DNA from: Corynebacterium sp. HMSC036D02
GTDB lineage: Bacteria; Actinomycetota; Actinomycetes; Mycobacteriales; Mycobacteriaceae
DNA: 64,000 nucleotides
Direction: 5' to 3'
NCBI RefSeq assembly: GCF_001836165.1
Contig: NZ_KV827696.1
Location: 1 to 64,000 of the forward strand
Below the pieces are notes generated by a model that saw only the letters and a list, made by a program, of their open reading frames with translations, was not told the origin of the DNA and ran no database searches. The translations under genes were made by a program, and so were the position numbers. Below are positions 26,701 through 35,119 of this stretch, piece by piece. Position 1 is the first letter of the stretch, and each line of letters starts with the position of its first letter.

Positions 26701-29700
26701 GCGCGGACAGATACGCCGCAGGTGCTGTCACCGAACCAGCGATGGTCTCCAGCGGGTGCTCCAGCGTGGTCAGTGCGCGCCCGCGCCCGCGCACCAGCGC
26801 CACGATGAGCGAGTTACCCGTCAAACGCCCGGCACGTCCCACGCGCTGCACGTAACTTGCCACCGTGTGCGGCATGGAGGACAGCATCACCGTGGAGAGG
26901 TCACCGATGTCGATACCCATCTCCAGCGTCGGCGTAGCCACGAGCACGTTCGGCGCCGAGGCGGACTGCTCCGCAAAGGGCCGCTTGAACTCATCCTCCA
27001 GTTCCTTGCGCCGTGGCGTGGGCACCAGTCCCGTGTGTTCTTCTGCCACCACGGTGCGGGTATTCGTGGTGCGGTAGAGCTGCTGGTAGTAGTTATCCTC
27101 CACACCCACCGGACCGAAGTGCCCGGTACAGGACAACGTAAAGCACGCCACCGAAGACATCGCCTCACGCGCCGCAGCATCCACGCCCACGCGCAGGTGG
27201 CACACCGGGCACTCCAACAGCCCCGGCTCGGTTTCTTCGCGCACGATGATGTTCTCCGGGTCCAGCGCATACACGCGCCCGCCCGTGGCCGTCGGCACGG
27301 AGAACACCACCTCCTCGAACTCGAGCTGCTTGAACAACTCCGCCACCTGGTTAGCTGCATCAAACGCGCTGCTTGTCGAAGCACCCAGCGCCGCCTTCGT
27401 CCACCGTGCATACCAGCCCTTCTGGGAGTCCAGTGGCATCGTCGCGTTGTTATCGCGCTTGCCCAACGCCCCCTTGAGCGCTGCCCCCGCTCGCGGGAAC
27501 TTCGGTGCACCACCGCGCACGAACGCAGGTATTCCCTTGGCACGCGCCTGACGGCGGTTCAGCAACCACGGGTTGCAGTCCTGGCGCAGGTATTCTTTGA
27601 GCCATGGGTGGGCAATGCCACCGGCAATGCGCATGTACTCCACCACGCCGCGCGCCCAAGCCAGCAGCTCCGCATCCGTGGCTAGCGTCCCCGCCACCGA
27701 GCGCGCCGCCGACAGCAGCACCGCATCATCAACGCCCACCGACACCGACAGCGTCCCCGTCGTCACCAACGAGCGCGGCAGATCCACCCTGTCACCGAAC
27801 TGCAGCGCCAAGTCCAAGTCCAAGCGCGAATGCAGTGCCGACAACGCACGCCGCTGCTCCGCAGCACCAGCATCCTTCTCCCACACCGCCCGGTAGCGGG
27901 GTGACTCTTTCAACTGCGGCGGCAACAACTCATAGAGCGCCCGCGCCCTCACCGCCGGTTCCGACTCCGCACGCGCATGCTCCACCATGCGCGCGGCCAC
28001 CGACGACAACGGCACGCCTGCGGACGAAGATGCCATCGTTTCAGACGACGAAGACGATTCAGAGGAATCAGCAAACGAGCGAACCGCGCGCCAAATTCGC
28101 GCGCGCAACGCGAAAGCGCGCGCACGGCTTTGCACGAAGCCAGCGCGGTGCGCGGCATCCTGCACAGAGTCCGCGAAGACCAGAGTCTTCTTCTCCGCAG
28201 AGTCCAAATCATCCATGCCGAAGAGGTTGCTCAGCGCCACCGAAAGCAACGTGGCCACCGAAGAACCCAAGAAGCGCATCGCGTCGTCTTCACCACAGGA
28301 CGGGCACTGCTGCGCCTTCGCACGCTCCTCCGCATCTTCACCGGAATAAACCAGCACCGGCACCACGGGGGACTCCTCCATGGTCTCCTCATCCGGTGCT
28401 TGCGGCGTTAATCCCGGCAGGTCCAGATTCAACCACGCCACGCGGGAGCTCTCGCCCTCCGCGCGGGTAACGCCCTGTGCCACCTCACTCGTGGCATCAA
28501 TGAGCGGGCGCTGGCGCTCCGGCGCGCTGATAGCAATGCGGCGAATCTCCTGCGGTGTGGTGACATACGTATCCCCACCAGGCTGCTCCGCCAGCATCCA
28601 TCCGGAGCGCCCACAGTGGCGGCAGTAGATCGCCGGCAACCACGCCTTCGGCGCATCACCTGCAGCCTGCACCGTGTGCGCGCCCATGCCGCCATCATCG
28701 GACCACCTGAACACCGAAGAACGCGAGGTTGACGCCACTGCCCTATCGATGCGGGAGATCTCACGCACCCATAGGTGCAGCTCCACACCGGGGAATTTCT
28801 TCCCATCCCAGCCCAACGCGGCACCGAGCTCCGCGCGCACATAAGCAATGAAGGACAACGTCAGCGACAAGAACTCGACTGCCAACTCGCGGTGGCTGCG
28901 CAGCACGCTGGCCGGGAACACTCGCGATACCAGCGGTTCCACCGCAGCAATATCGGTACCCGGCACACCAGCTTCACCGTGTTCCAGCGGCACTGGCGTT
29001 GCCGCCTCCCGCAGAATCGCGCACACCAATTCATTACCGGCCATCGCTAGAACCGAGTCAGCCAAGTCCGGGCAAGAATTCAAGCCAGGCAAAGAACCGA
29101 AGGCGTGCCGGCTCATCGCCTCAAACACCGCCACATCAAATGACGATGCATCTTCAACAGAGCCTGAAGCAGCAACCGCAGCCGCCACCTCATCAACGAC
29201 GTTCTGCATAACCTCAACCGAAGGCGTTGGCGTCACTGGCGGAAGCACGTCAGCAGAATCGGAGCTCGACGAGTCTTCGTCGTTTGAAACGACGGCACGC
29301 AACTTCGCCACCAATGGTCCGACCGTGGCTTGCCACTCCTCCACGGTCATGAGCGTCTCCCCGACCACAGCATCCGGCGGCATCTGCTCGCCAAAGACCG
29401 TGTAAGCAAACGACAACATGTCGCTATGCGGTGCCGCCGAATCTGGACCGGAGTCTTTGGTGGCTCCGGTGCTTGCGGTACCTTCGGCGCTTTCGCGGCT
29501 CTTGTCCCCCAACGTTGCGGAGGTCGCCACCGGCGTTACCTTACCCAAAGGACGCTTTTCATCCTCGGGAGTAAGGAAGCCTTCGGGCTGATACTTCTTC
29601 AGCATCAATCCGAGTCGGCGCAGCAACATCGCCACGTCTGTGCCTTGCGCTGCGTCATAAGTGTGAAACTCATCCAGCACCAAATACTGCAAAGACCGCG

Positions 29701-30382
29701 CAGACTTCTCCCACAGCTCACGATCCTGCTCACGCAGCAGCAACTGGTCCAGCATCTTGTAGTTCGTCAGCAAGATATCCGGCGGGGTATCCCGCAGCAC
29801 CGAACGGTCAGAAATCAGACCATCATTCGATACCTTCCTGCGTCCGCCAGAAACCACCTCACCGGTGTAAATACCAGCTGTTACCCCGGTGAGCTCAGCC
29901 TCTGCATGCAGCAGCTTGGCCAAACGGCGTTCCTGATCGGATGCCAGCGCGTTCATCGGGTACAGAATCAACGCTTTGATGCCGCTGCCATTAGAACGGC
30001 GGCAATGATCCAGAATCGGATAAAGGAAGGACTCGGTCTTACCGGAACCCGTACCCGTCACCACCAACGTCGGTGAAGGTCGCCGCTTCGACCCCGTCGA
30101 GTAATCAAACGAGGACAGCCGCTCGAATGCCTCAGCCTGGTGGCGATAAGGCTTGAAGCCGGACGGCAGCCAGCCCAGAATCCCATCCCATGACTTCGCC
30201 GGTGCATACGGCAAGCGCGTGCGCACGTAAGGCCCGTAGAACATACCGCCCTGCGGATCGTTGAGGAACTCCCGTAGCTGCTGGGAGGTCAGGTCCTCAG
30301 CCAGCGAGAAGGTCGTGGTGAGGTACTCCGATAACCCATCAACAATGTGGGTGGAGGCGTAAGTAGGGATAAGACTCGACAT
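23753..30382 (-). CDS. giant DEAD/DEAH helicase with DUF1998 and nuclease-like tail (DrmA-DrmB-like or DruE-like)
   Basis: The product has 2209 residues. Motifs: Walker A VTGTGSGKTE (K115), Walker B LVLDEFH (D237-H240), TSATLG, then an insert of several hundred residues with CxxC pairs (YCRHCG, QCPSCG), motif V TPTLEMGIDIG (about 1150) and motif VI YVQRVGRAGR (about 1180). A DUF1998/MZB-type region follows (HDTVPGGTGYL near 1717; SCHCAEEVRQCCPSC). The tail (about 1830-1960) has IPDFVFS..VAVYLDGAAFH and NGLYELGYLPW, resembling a Vsr/DUF559-like restriction fold. In DISARM the helicase (DrmA) and DUF1998 (DrmB) are separate genes; DruE of Druantia is a comparably large helicase. It starts 51 bp after the methylase gene. 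Confidence 0.8.
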   Translation of the reverse strand: MSSLIPTYASTHIVDGLSEYLTTTFSLAEDLTSQQLREFLNDPQGGMFYGPYVRTRLPYAPAKSWDGILGWLPSGFKPYRHQAEAFERLSSFDYSTGSKRRPSPTLVVTGTGSGKTESFLYPILDHCRRSNGSGIKALILYPMNALASDQERRLAKLLHAEAELTGVTAGIYTGEVVSGGRRKVSNDGLISDRSVLRDTPPDILLTNYKMLDQLLLREQDRELWEKSARSLQYLVLDEFHTYDAAQGTDVAMLLRRLGLMLKKYQPEGFLTPEDEKRPLGKVTPVATSATLGDKSRESAEGTASTGATKDSGPDSAAPHSDMLSFAYTVFGEQMPPDAVVGETLMTVEEWQATVGPLVAKLRAVVSNDEDSSSSDSADVLPPVTPTPSVEVMQNVVDEVAAAVAASGSVEDASSFDVAVFEAMSRHAFGSLPGLNSCPDLADSVLAMAGNELVCAILREAATPVPLEHGEAGVPGTDIAAVEPLVSRVFPASVLRSHRELAVEFLSLTLSFIAYVRAELGAALGWDGKKFPGVELHLWVREISRIDRAVASTSRSSVFRWSDDGGMGAHTVQAAGDAPKAWLPAIYCRHCGRSGWMLAEQPGGDTYVTTPQEIRRIAISAPERQRPLIDATSEVAQGVTRAEGESSRVAWLNLDLPGLTPQAPDEETMEESPVVPVLVYSGEDAEERAKAQQCPSCGEDDAMRFLGSSVATLLSVALSNLFGMDDLDSAEKKTLVFADSVQDAAHRAGFVQSRARAFALRARIWRAVRSFADSSESSSSSETMASSSAGVPLSSVAARMVEHARAESEPAVRARALYELLPPQLKESPRYRAVWEKDAGAAEQRRALSALHSRLDLDLALQFGDRVDLPRSLVTTGTLSVSVGVDDAVLLSAARSVAGTLATDAELLAWARGVVEYMRIAGGIAHPWLKEYLRQDCNPWLLNRRQARAKGIPAFVRGGAPKFPRAGAALKGALGKRDNNATMPLDSQKGWYARWTKAALGASTSSAFDAANQVAELFKQLEFEEVVFSVPTATGGRVYALDPENIIVREETEPGLLECPVCHLRVGVDAAAREAMSSVACFTLSCTGHFGPVGVEDNYYQQLYRTTNTRTVVAEEHTGLVPTPRRKELEDEFKRPFAEQSASAPNVLVATPTLEMGIDIGDLSTVMLSSMPHTVASYVQRVGRAGRLTGNSLIVALVRGRGRALTTLEHPLETIAGSVTAPAAYLSARDIMHRQFVAYLLDSTDVASSVEQLRSARDVFTHASYSVVDALVELSPAVVSASYESFASTVAQHASAEVLEELRGWCLPGEDGASSGMVVDLQSARERWGATQKLLLSRREVLSKRVTELKARVEASAVEDEELKNQYDATVASQRFVRKQLEDHADEYWISALERFGLLPNFTLLDDAVEFNLAVSSFNEEVQKFETETYSYSRGVSSALTELAPGNTFYVQGVGAKVDSVELGEHHSALTQWRLCPECSYSEATGAVLSSDEDVAVAAPRVGACPECGSKGFADRNQLIDVVEMTKVYATVDAARSAINDITDDRTSLRFQTQLSFDVPEGGRGKAWYLSDSGFGMEYLAHVEMRWLNLGRIGGGSRRTFAAIEREAPLFRVCERCGHLDSDVGANRWQDHAPWCEYRNAAEEHSISFALGRSLGTQAVLVHLPALLGMVESTTLPSLVAALKLGFKEYLGGNPDHLDVEPVRVDSDGSPVDMLLIHDTVPGGTGYLAQFTEPAHVRQMLLVAYRRLASCHCAEEVRQCCPSCLLPFARSSQIPQTSREAAVVALRKILADDLHVSIDADPASFSWEGHLTEERPERSEQSKLEQRFVEQLRADLKECGATVVESMKGNHAQWDISFEGSRHDWVMEEQKQIGGTIPDFVFSTRDSAIRDVAVYLDGAAFHASAVHNRVKDDFDKRNGLYELGYLPWSLTWQDIDAHQATVRNEPVDPPVWVKPDLRPPMAKKYNASQDLLNRVDMDPMGVLLALLSEPVNDWATLSKTALLEASFGGRQVPDGFEKNYLGTVTAGVGDAHRRVRFDASNVSEDLEAWRLFLGLSNMAYLDPDLAQVEVKESVVEEVVARGVPPVVPPSAEETDERVLRAGDEPADSGVESAVTPGWAEALDAFADEPEVHAALRAMAAAGLPEPDADSVGGEVSGIPVVAQWPQQKVLLLFAEDVEDLREDFEAEGYAVFGADFDSVPNSLTAALSAS

Positions 30383-30433
30383 AAGGTGCTACTTCAATAC
30401 TTTCGGTCTTCGCTTCGCTTCTGGCTTCCGGAA

Positions 30434-33400
30434 CTATTGCTGGTTCATCATCGCAGCATACTTTTCATACGCCGCCGCCAAGTCCGCTTCACGGTCCAAT
30501 GGCGCAAATGGATACTCAAAGACGTATTCCACGCCAGACTGCGGATGCGTCCACGTGCGTTCATCTTCCGAGAGTTGCTGCCCATCCTTGAGCTTCTTCT
30601 CCAGCTTCAGAACATCACGAGGCACCTTGCGACCGTTCGCGTCATACAAATCTTCCTGGTCATAACGCCTCATCACCGGGAACTGCGTCCGGTAAATCAT
30701 CAACAACTCATCCAGCGTCACGCCCAGTGACAGCGCCACCATGGCATCGATTTCGTTCTGAGCGTGAAAACGGTCGCGGGCGTTGCGCTTCGCAGAATCA
30801 ACGCTCCAGGAATTTTCAAGAGTTGCCTCCCAAAGCGGAGCATATGCTTTTGTCAAGCAATTCAACTCCAAATATCTTCTTTCAATCAAACGAGCAAACC
30901 TGGAACCATCCTGAACAGCCGTGTTTTGAACGACCGACGGCCATAGGTTGGAGCCAATGCTTCTTACTAGAAAGTCACTCAGCAAAGATGAAAAATAAGC
31001 ACCGGCGAGAGGTACTTTCACTGATACCGGCGACTCCAAATGTCCAGCGGAAATTGCTCCATTGACGTGCGTTGCACCTGGAGGGATCAGGGCCGGATAT
31101 AACGTTCTGAAACCAGTTAACGCAGCCATTTGCCTCCAAGCAACGCGGAAGTGCTCCCGAACAGCCGAAGTTTGAATTCCATCAGACCATGCACCGTAAT
31201 CACCGTCATAATCACGGTTAATACGATCAGGTTCATACGCAGTCGCTGGAATGAAGTCTTCTGCGATAGCTTCAAGATCGATTTCAGACCAGTCTTGGTT
31301 ATTCTTCATCGTGGGATTCGGTTGTTTAATCATAGGAGTCGAGACGCCAAGGTGTGGCCCCTGAAGGATTACGTCATCCCAAGACTTTGGATGCTGCCAC
31401 GACGTCTCAAAGTATCCTGCTTTCTTAGCAGTCGTTTCATTCCATCCACCCGAATACTGCAAACCTAGGGATTTAATGCGTGGTGCCGCAGCAAGCTTTG
31501 CCAATACTTGTGCTGCTTCGCTATTCACTGAATAAACAGTGCGAGTTTCAAGCAATGGAGTTCCCGGCTCTTCAATGATCGATCTCCACACTCTGAGTGT
31601 GTCTTCGTCGACCGTAATGATGCGGTCGCGGTGTGGACGCAGATCCCATTTACCGTCATCGTCTTTGAAACCAGGAAGGTTTCCGGTGCCATCATGGTTG
31701 AAGGAATCGATGACGGTACGTGGATGATATAGCGATGCGGCTGAGAGAAAGTTTGTGTGTTCCTCGCGCTGCCCATAGATATGAATGCCGTACGGATTAT
31801 GGTGATCAATATCAAACAGCACAAGCTCATTGATGAACTGCCAGTGCCGACGAAGCCGTCGATAAGCACCAGCCCTCAGCGTTGCAGCCTTCTTCTCCGT
31901 GAAGTGCGACTCGGGATGAATGAGTGAGATGATGCCGTTCTCGGCGGCGTTAGCCCACGTGCGTTCCATAAAACCACGGTAAAGATCCGGGCGCTGGTCC
32001 TTGAGGTGCGGGTAGCGGGTGACGTCGCGAAGCACTGCTGCAGTCGTTACTGCTTCGCCCGCGCCCTTGGATAGGGATTCGAGGATTCCGGGGGCGTCGG
32101 CAAGCGCTTCCCGGCGTGCCTTCTTTTCCGTTTGCGTTGGTTTGTTCGCCAGGCTGAACCACGGATCGAACTCGGAGAGGAGGTCATCGAAGTTGACGTC
32201 AGGACGCACCCACGGCGGGTTACCCACCTGGAAGTCGAAGCCGCCCTTGGCCATGACGGTGGCGAAGTCCAGGTCCCAGTGGAAGAAGGCTTGTTCCTGG
32301 GCAATGGTGTTGGCGGTTGTCAGCCAGGGGTGGGCTTCAAGGACGTCCTCGTAGCGCAGGCGGCCGGAGGTGGAGCGGTCGAGTGATTCAACGTAGTCCA
32401 GCTCATCCCAGGACATGTCGAAGCCGAAGGCGTACTGGTTGTCCTTGCGGTAACGCTTCTGGCCCTCGTTGGGGATGCCGAGGAGGTCCTGCATGGTGGC
32501 GAGATACTCGGTGATATCGGGAAGCTCTTCCGTGGCGGTGACCGGCCAGTACCAGAGAGCGTTCCAGGCGTTCATCGCGGTGCGCAGGCGCAGGTAGGCG
32601 CCCTCGTTGTTGTGGAGGAGTTCTTCCTCCACTTGGGCGCGGGTGACCACGTCAGTGCGCTTGTCAGTATTGAGTTCCTGTCCCCACAGATCCAGGTCAC
32701 GGCGGACTTGGTCCTCGGCGATGCGCAGGCGGATAAGGGAGAGTTCCCAGAGTCGCTCAACCTGGTTGGACAGTGCGGTGGCGAGCTTGGTCTGCGTTTT
32801 ATTCAGCGGTTTGCAGATGGATTTTTGCCAGGCCTTCATGGCCTTGATTTCCTCCGCCGCAAGGTTCTTGAGGTCCTTGGCGTCCACCGCACTTCCCCAG
32901 CCGTGGCTAGGAACAAGGAAGTGGTGGATGCGCCCGGTGGGGTGCTGGTCCGTCTCGTTGGCATCGATGGCATCGGCCAGTTCCTTTAGCGGGTGGTGCT
33001 GCGGGGTGAGCGTGAGGTAGTTCTGCGTGCCCTTTGCCTTCGAGGCGGTGGAGGAGACTTCCTTGGCACTGAAGGTGGAGCGGGTGGCACCCACCAGCGA
33101 GTTGCCGTGGCGAAGGTGCAGGCCGAACCAGGGGGCCTTGAGCTCCTTGGTCATGGTGTTGAGCCACAGGGAGATTTCGGCGAGCTCCACCGCGGTCTTG
33201 TTGAGGTCCACGCCGTAGACCTGGTGCAGGGCGATGGAGGCCTTGACCTTTTGCAGCTCCTGGGTGCGGTCCTCACCGGGTATTTCCTTGCCCAGTTCGG
33301 CTTGCTTCTTGTTCAGGTAGAGCTCGGCAAGCTGGTTGACGGCTTCCACGGCGAAGGCGCCGGAGCCCATGGCGGGCTCGCAGATGGTGAGGGTGAGGAT

Positions 33401-35119
33401 GTCATCGGCGTTGTCGATGCGGCCGGTTGCTTTGAGCTCCTCGATGGCCTGGCCCACGGTGAACTCGGTGATGACGGGTGGTGAGTAGAAGGACGCAGAG
33501 CGCTCGCGGTCGCGAGAGGATTGGCGGTAGACAAAGCTGCCGCGGGCGTGGGTGCGCTGGACGCGTTCCACGCCGCCGTGTTCGGTTTCGCGGTCTTCGT
33601 AGACGATGGAATCCTGCGGGAGGGTGCGTGCTTGTGGCTCGGGGACCACCCAGGAGCCCTTGGAAGGATCACCGTGCTTGGCTACTTCCACGAGGTCTTC
33701 TTGAGCGATGAAGCCGGTGTAGGACATCAGGCCCTCGTAGACCTGGCCCAGCTCAGTCACGCCGAGGGTGGCGTAGGAGATGAAGCCGCGGTCACTGCCC
33801 CGCTTTTCTTTTGTGAGAAGGAGGTTCTGCAGGACCTTGTGCAGTGCCAGGTTAGAGAGCTTGACCTCATCGATGTAGGAGGTGGCTTCAGACTTGAACA
33901 GGTCCGCGTCGAGGTTGCGGAATTCCAGGCCGTCTTCGGTGGCGTTGGCGTCGTAAAGCTCGGCGCTTTCATCGTGTGGATCGTGGCCGCGGTTGACGCG
34001 CTCGAAGAGCAGCTGGAGGCTTTCGTAGAGGTGCGTGCCGTTCTGGGTGCGGTGCGTGGTGGGCTCGGTCAGGATGAGGTCACGCAGGCGGGAGAGGCCA
34101 TAGCCTTCGTCATAGTCGTTGTCCCCGGTGGGCAAGATTTGAAGTTCCGGGGAGGATTCGGCGAAGAGGAGGAAAAGGATGCGGTAGAGGTAGCGCAGGG
34201 CTTGGTTGGCCAGTTCGTTGCCGTCGATGTCGGTGGTGATGTGTGTTTCATTGTTGGTGTGCTGCTGCGCTCTGCGCTGCAACACGTCGTTGCCGATGAT
34301 CTCAATCGAGGCCTTGATGGCACCACGCAGTTCCTCGGAGACTTTGACGGAGTGCTCGCGGGCTTGGGCTAGGGTGTCGAGCCACCAGGTGGTGCCGTCG
34401 GCGCCGCGCATGGTGTGCTCGGCGGCGAGGATGGAAACAACTCGGGGAAGCTCACCTTTGGTTTTCTGGTCGTTGCGCTCAACGGCCAGGCCTAGGTCCA
34501 CGGCGAGGTAGCGGCCCAGCGGCCAGGTTTCGCGCTCCGCTAGGACTGCCCAGCGGCCGGCGAGGACCAGGATGAGGTCGGGGGCTTGCTCGGTGAGGAA
34601 GAGCTCACCAACCAGCTTGGCGGCGGTGATGTCGAGGGCCTTGGCCTCACCGCTGGAGTTCTGGTGGCCTAGTTCCGGGTCGACTCCGAGAAGCGGCACG
34701 GTGGTGAGATCCTCCACGGAGTCCATCTGCCCGGCGCGCAGGATGACCAGGGAGTGGTTCTTATCCGCGGCGGCAGTCAGCGTGAGAGGCTGGCCGTTGC
34801 GGGAGAATTCCAGGCGCTGTGGCTGCGGGTAGCCAAAGGCCGCGGAGACGAGGTCATAGACCTCGTGCAGTGCGTCTTCGGTTGCCTCCATGGAGAGCGC
34901 GGAGAGCTTGGTATGCAGTGCTTCCCTGCGGGAGGTCAGGCGCAACAGCGGGGATTGGGTGTGCTCGTGGCCGGCGCTCTTGGCATCCTTATCCGTTGCC
35001 TTCCACTCTTTGACGGCCTCCTCCACGCGCTTGCCAAAGGAGCTGCCTTTGTCATCGGTGGTGAGGTAGTAATCCGAGATCCATTCCTCGACGTTGATGA
35101 TGGAATCGAAGTCTGCCAT
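30434..35119 (-). CDS. giant N6-adenine DNA methyltransferase (DrmMI/Eco57I-PglX-like)
   Basis: The product has 1561 residues. The SAM motif CEPAMGSGAFAVEAVN is at about 580-595, the acidic motif II in VYGVDLN near 637, and the catalytic NPPW at 967-970, the gamma-class N6-adenine order. The first 550 residues are family-specific; residues about 1180-1450 look like a target-recognition domain. It presumably marks host DNA so that the helicase complex attacks unmarked DNA. Its ATG overlaps the stop of the SNF2 gene by one base (TAATG). The DNA of the recognition part (30780-31600) is much richer in AT than the rest: 21 G/C of 60 at 30841 against 34 of 60 at 32641. Confidence 0.85.
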   Translation of the reverse strand: MADFDSIINVEEWISDYYLTTDDKGSSFGKRVEEAVKEWKATDKDAKSAGHEHTQSPLLRLTSRREALHTKLSALSMEATEDALHEVYDLVSAAFGYPQPQRLEFSRNGQPLTLTAAADKNHSLVILRAGQMDSVEDLTTVPLLGVDPELGHQNSSGEAKALDITAAKLVGELFLTEQAPDLILVLAGRWAVLAERETWPLGRYLAVDLGLAVERNDQKTKGELPRVVSILAAEHTMRGADGTTWWLDTLAQAREHSVKVSEELRGAIKASIEIIGNDVLQRRAQQHTNNETHITTDIDGNELANQALRYLYRILFLLFAESSPELQILPTGDNDYDEGYGLSRLRDLILTEPTTHRTQNGTHLYESLQLLFERVNRGHDPHDESAELYDANATEDGLEFRNLDADLFKSEATSYIDEVKLSNLALHKVLQNLLLTKEKRGSDRGFISYATLGVTELGQVYEGLMSYTGFIAQEDLVEVAKHGDPSKGSWVVPEPQARTLPQDSIVYEDRETEHGGVERVQRTHARGSFVYRQSSRDRERSASFYSPPVITEFTVGQAIEELKATGRIDNADDILTLTICEPAMGSGAFAVEAVNQLAELYLNKKQAELGKEIPGEDRTQELQKVKASIALHQVYGVDLNKTAVELAEISLWLNTMTKELKAPWFGLHLRHGNSLVGATRSTFSAKEVSSTASKAKGTQNYLTLTPQHHPLKELADAIDANETDQHPTGRIHHFLVPSHGWGSAVDAKDLKNLAAEEIKAMKAWQKSICKPLNKTQTKLATALSNQVERLWELSLIRLRIAEDQVRRDLDLWGQELNTDKRTDVVTRAQVEEELLHNNEGAYLRLRTAMNAWNALWYWPVTATEELPDITEYLATMQDLLGIPNEGQKRYRKDNQYAFGFDMSWDELDYVESLDRSTSGRLRYEDVLEAHPWLTTANTIAQEQAFFHWDLDFATVMAKGGFDFQVGNPPWVRPDVNFDDLLSEFDPWFSLANKPTQTEKKARREALADAPGILESLSKGAGEAVTTAAVLRDVTRYPHLKDQRPDLYRGFMERTWANAAENGIISLIHPESHFTEKKAATLRAGAYRRLRRHWQFINELVLFDIDHHNPYGIHIYGQREEHTNFLSAASLYHPRTVIDSFNHDGTGNLPGFKDDDGKWDLRPHRDRIITVDEDTLRVWRSIIEEPGTPLLETRTVYSVNSEAAQVLAKLAAAPRIKSLGLQYSGGWNETTAKKAGYFETSWQHPKSWDDVILQGPHLGVSTPMIKQPNPTMKNNQDWSEIDLEAIAEDFIPATAYEPDRINRDYDGDYGAWSDGIQTSAVREHFRVAWRQMAALTGFRTLYPALIPPGATHVNGAISAGHLESPVSVKVPLAGAYFSSLLSDFLVRSIGSNLWPSVVQNTAVQDGSRFARLIERRYLELNCLTKAYAPLWEATLENSWSVDSAKRNARDRFHAQNEIDAMVALSLGVTLDELLMIYRTQFPVMRRYDQEDLYDANGRKVPRDVLKLEKKLKDGQQLSEDERTWTHPQSGVEYVFEYPFAPLDREADLAAAYEKYAAMMNQQ

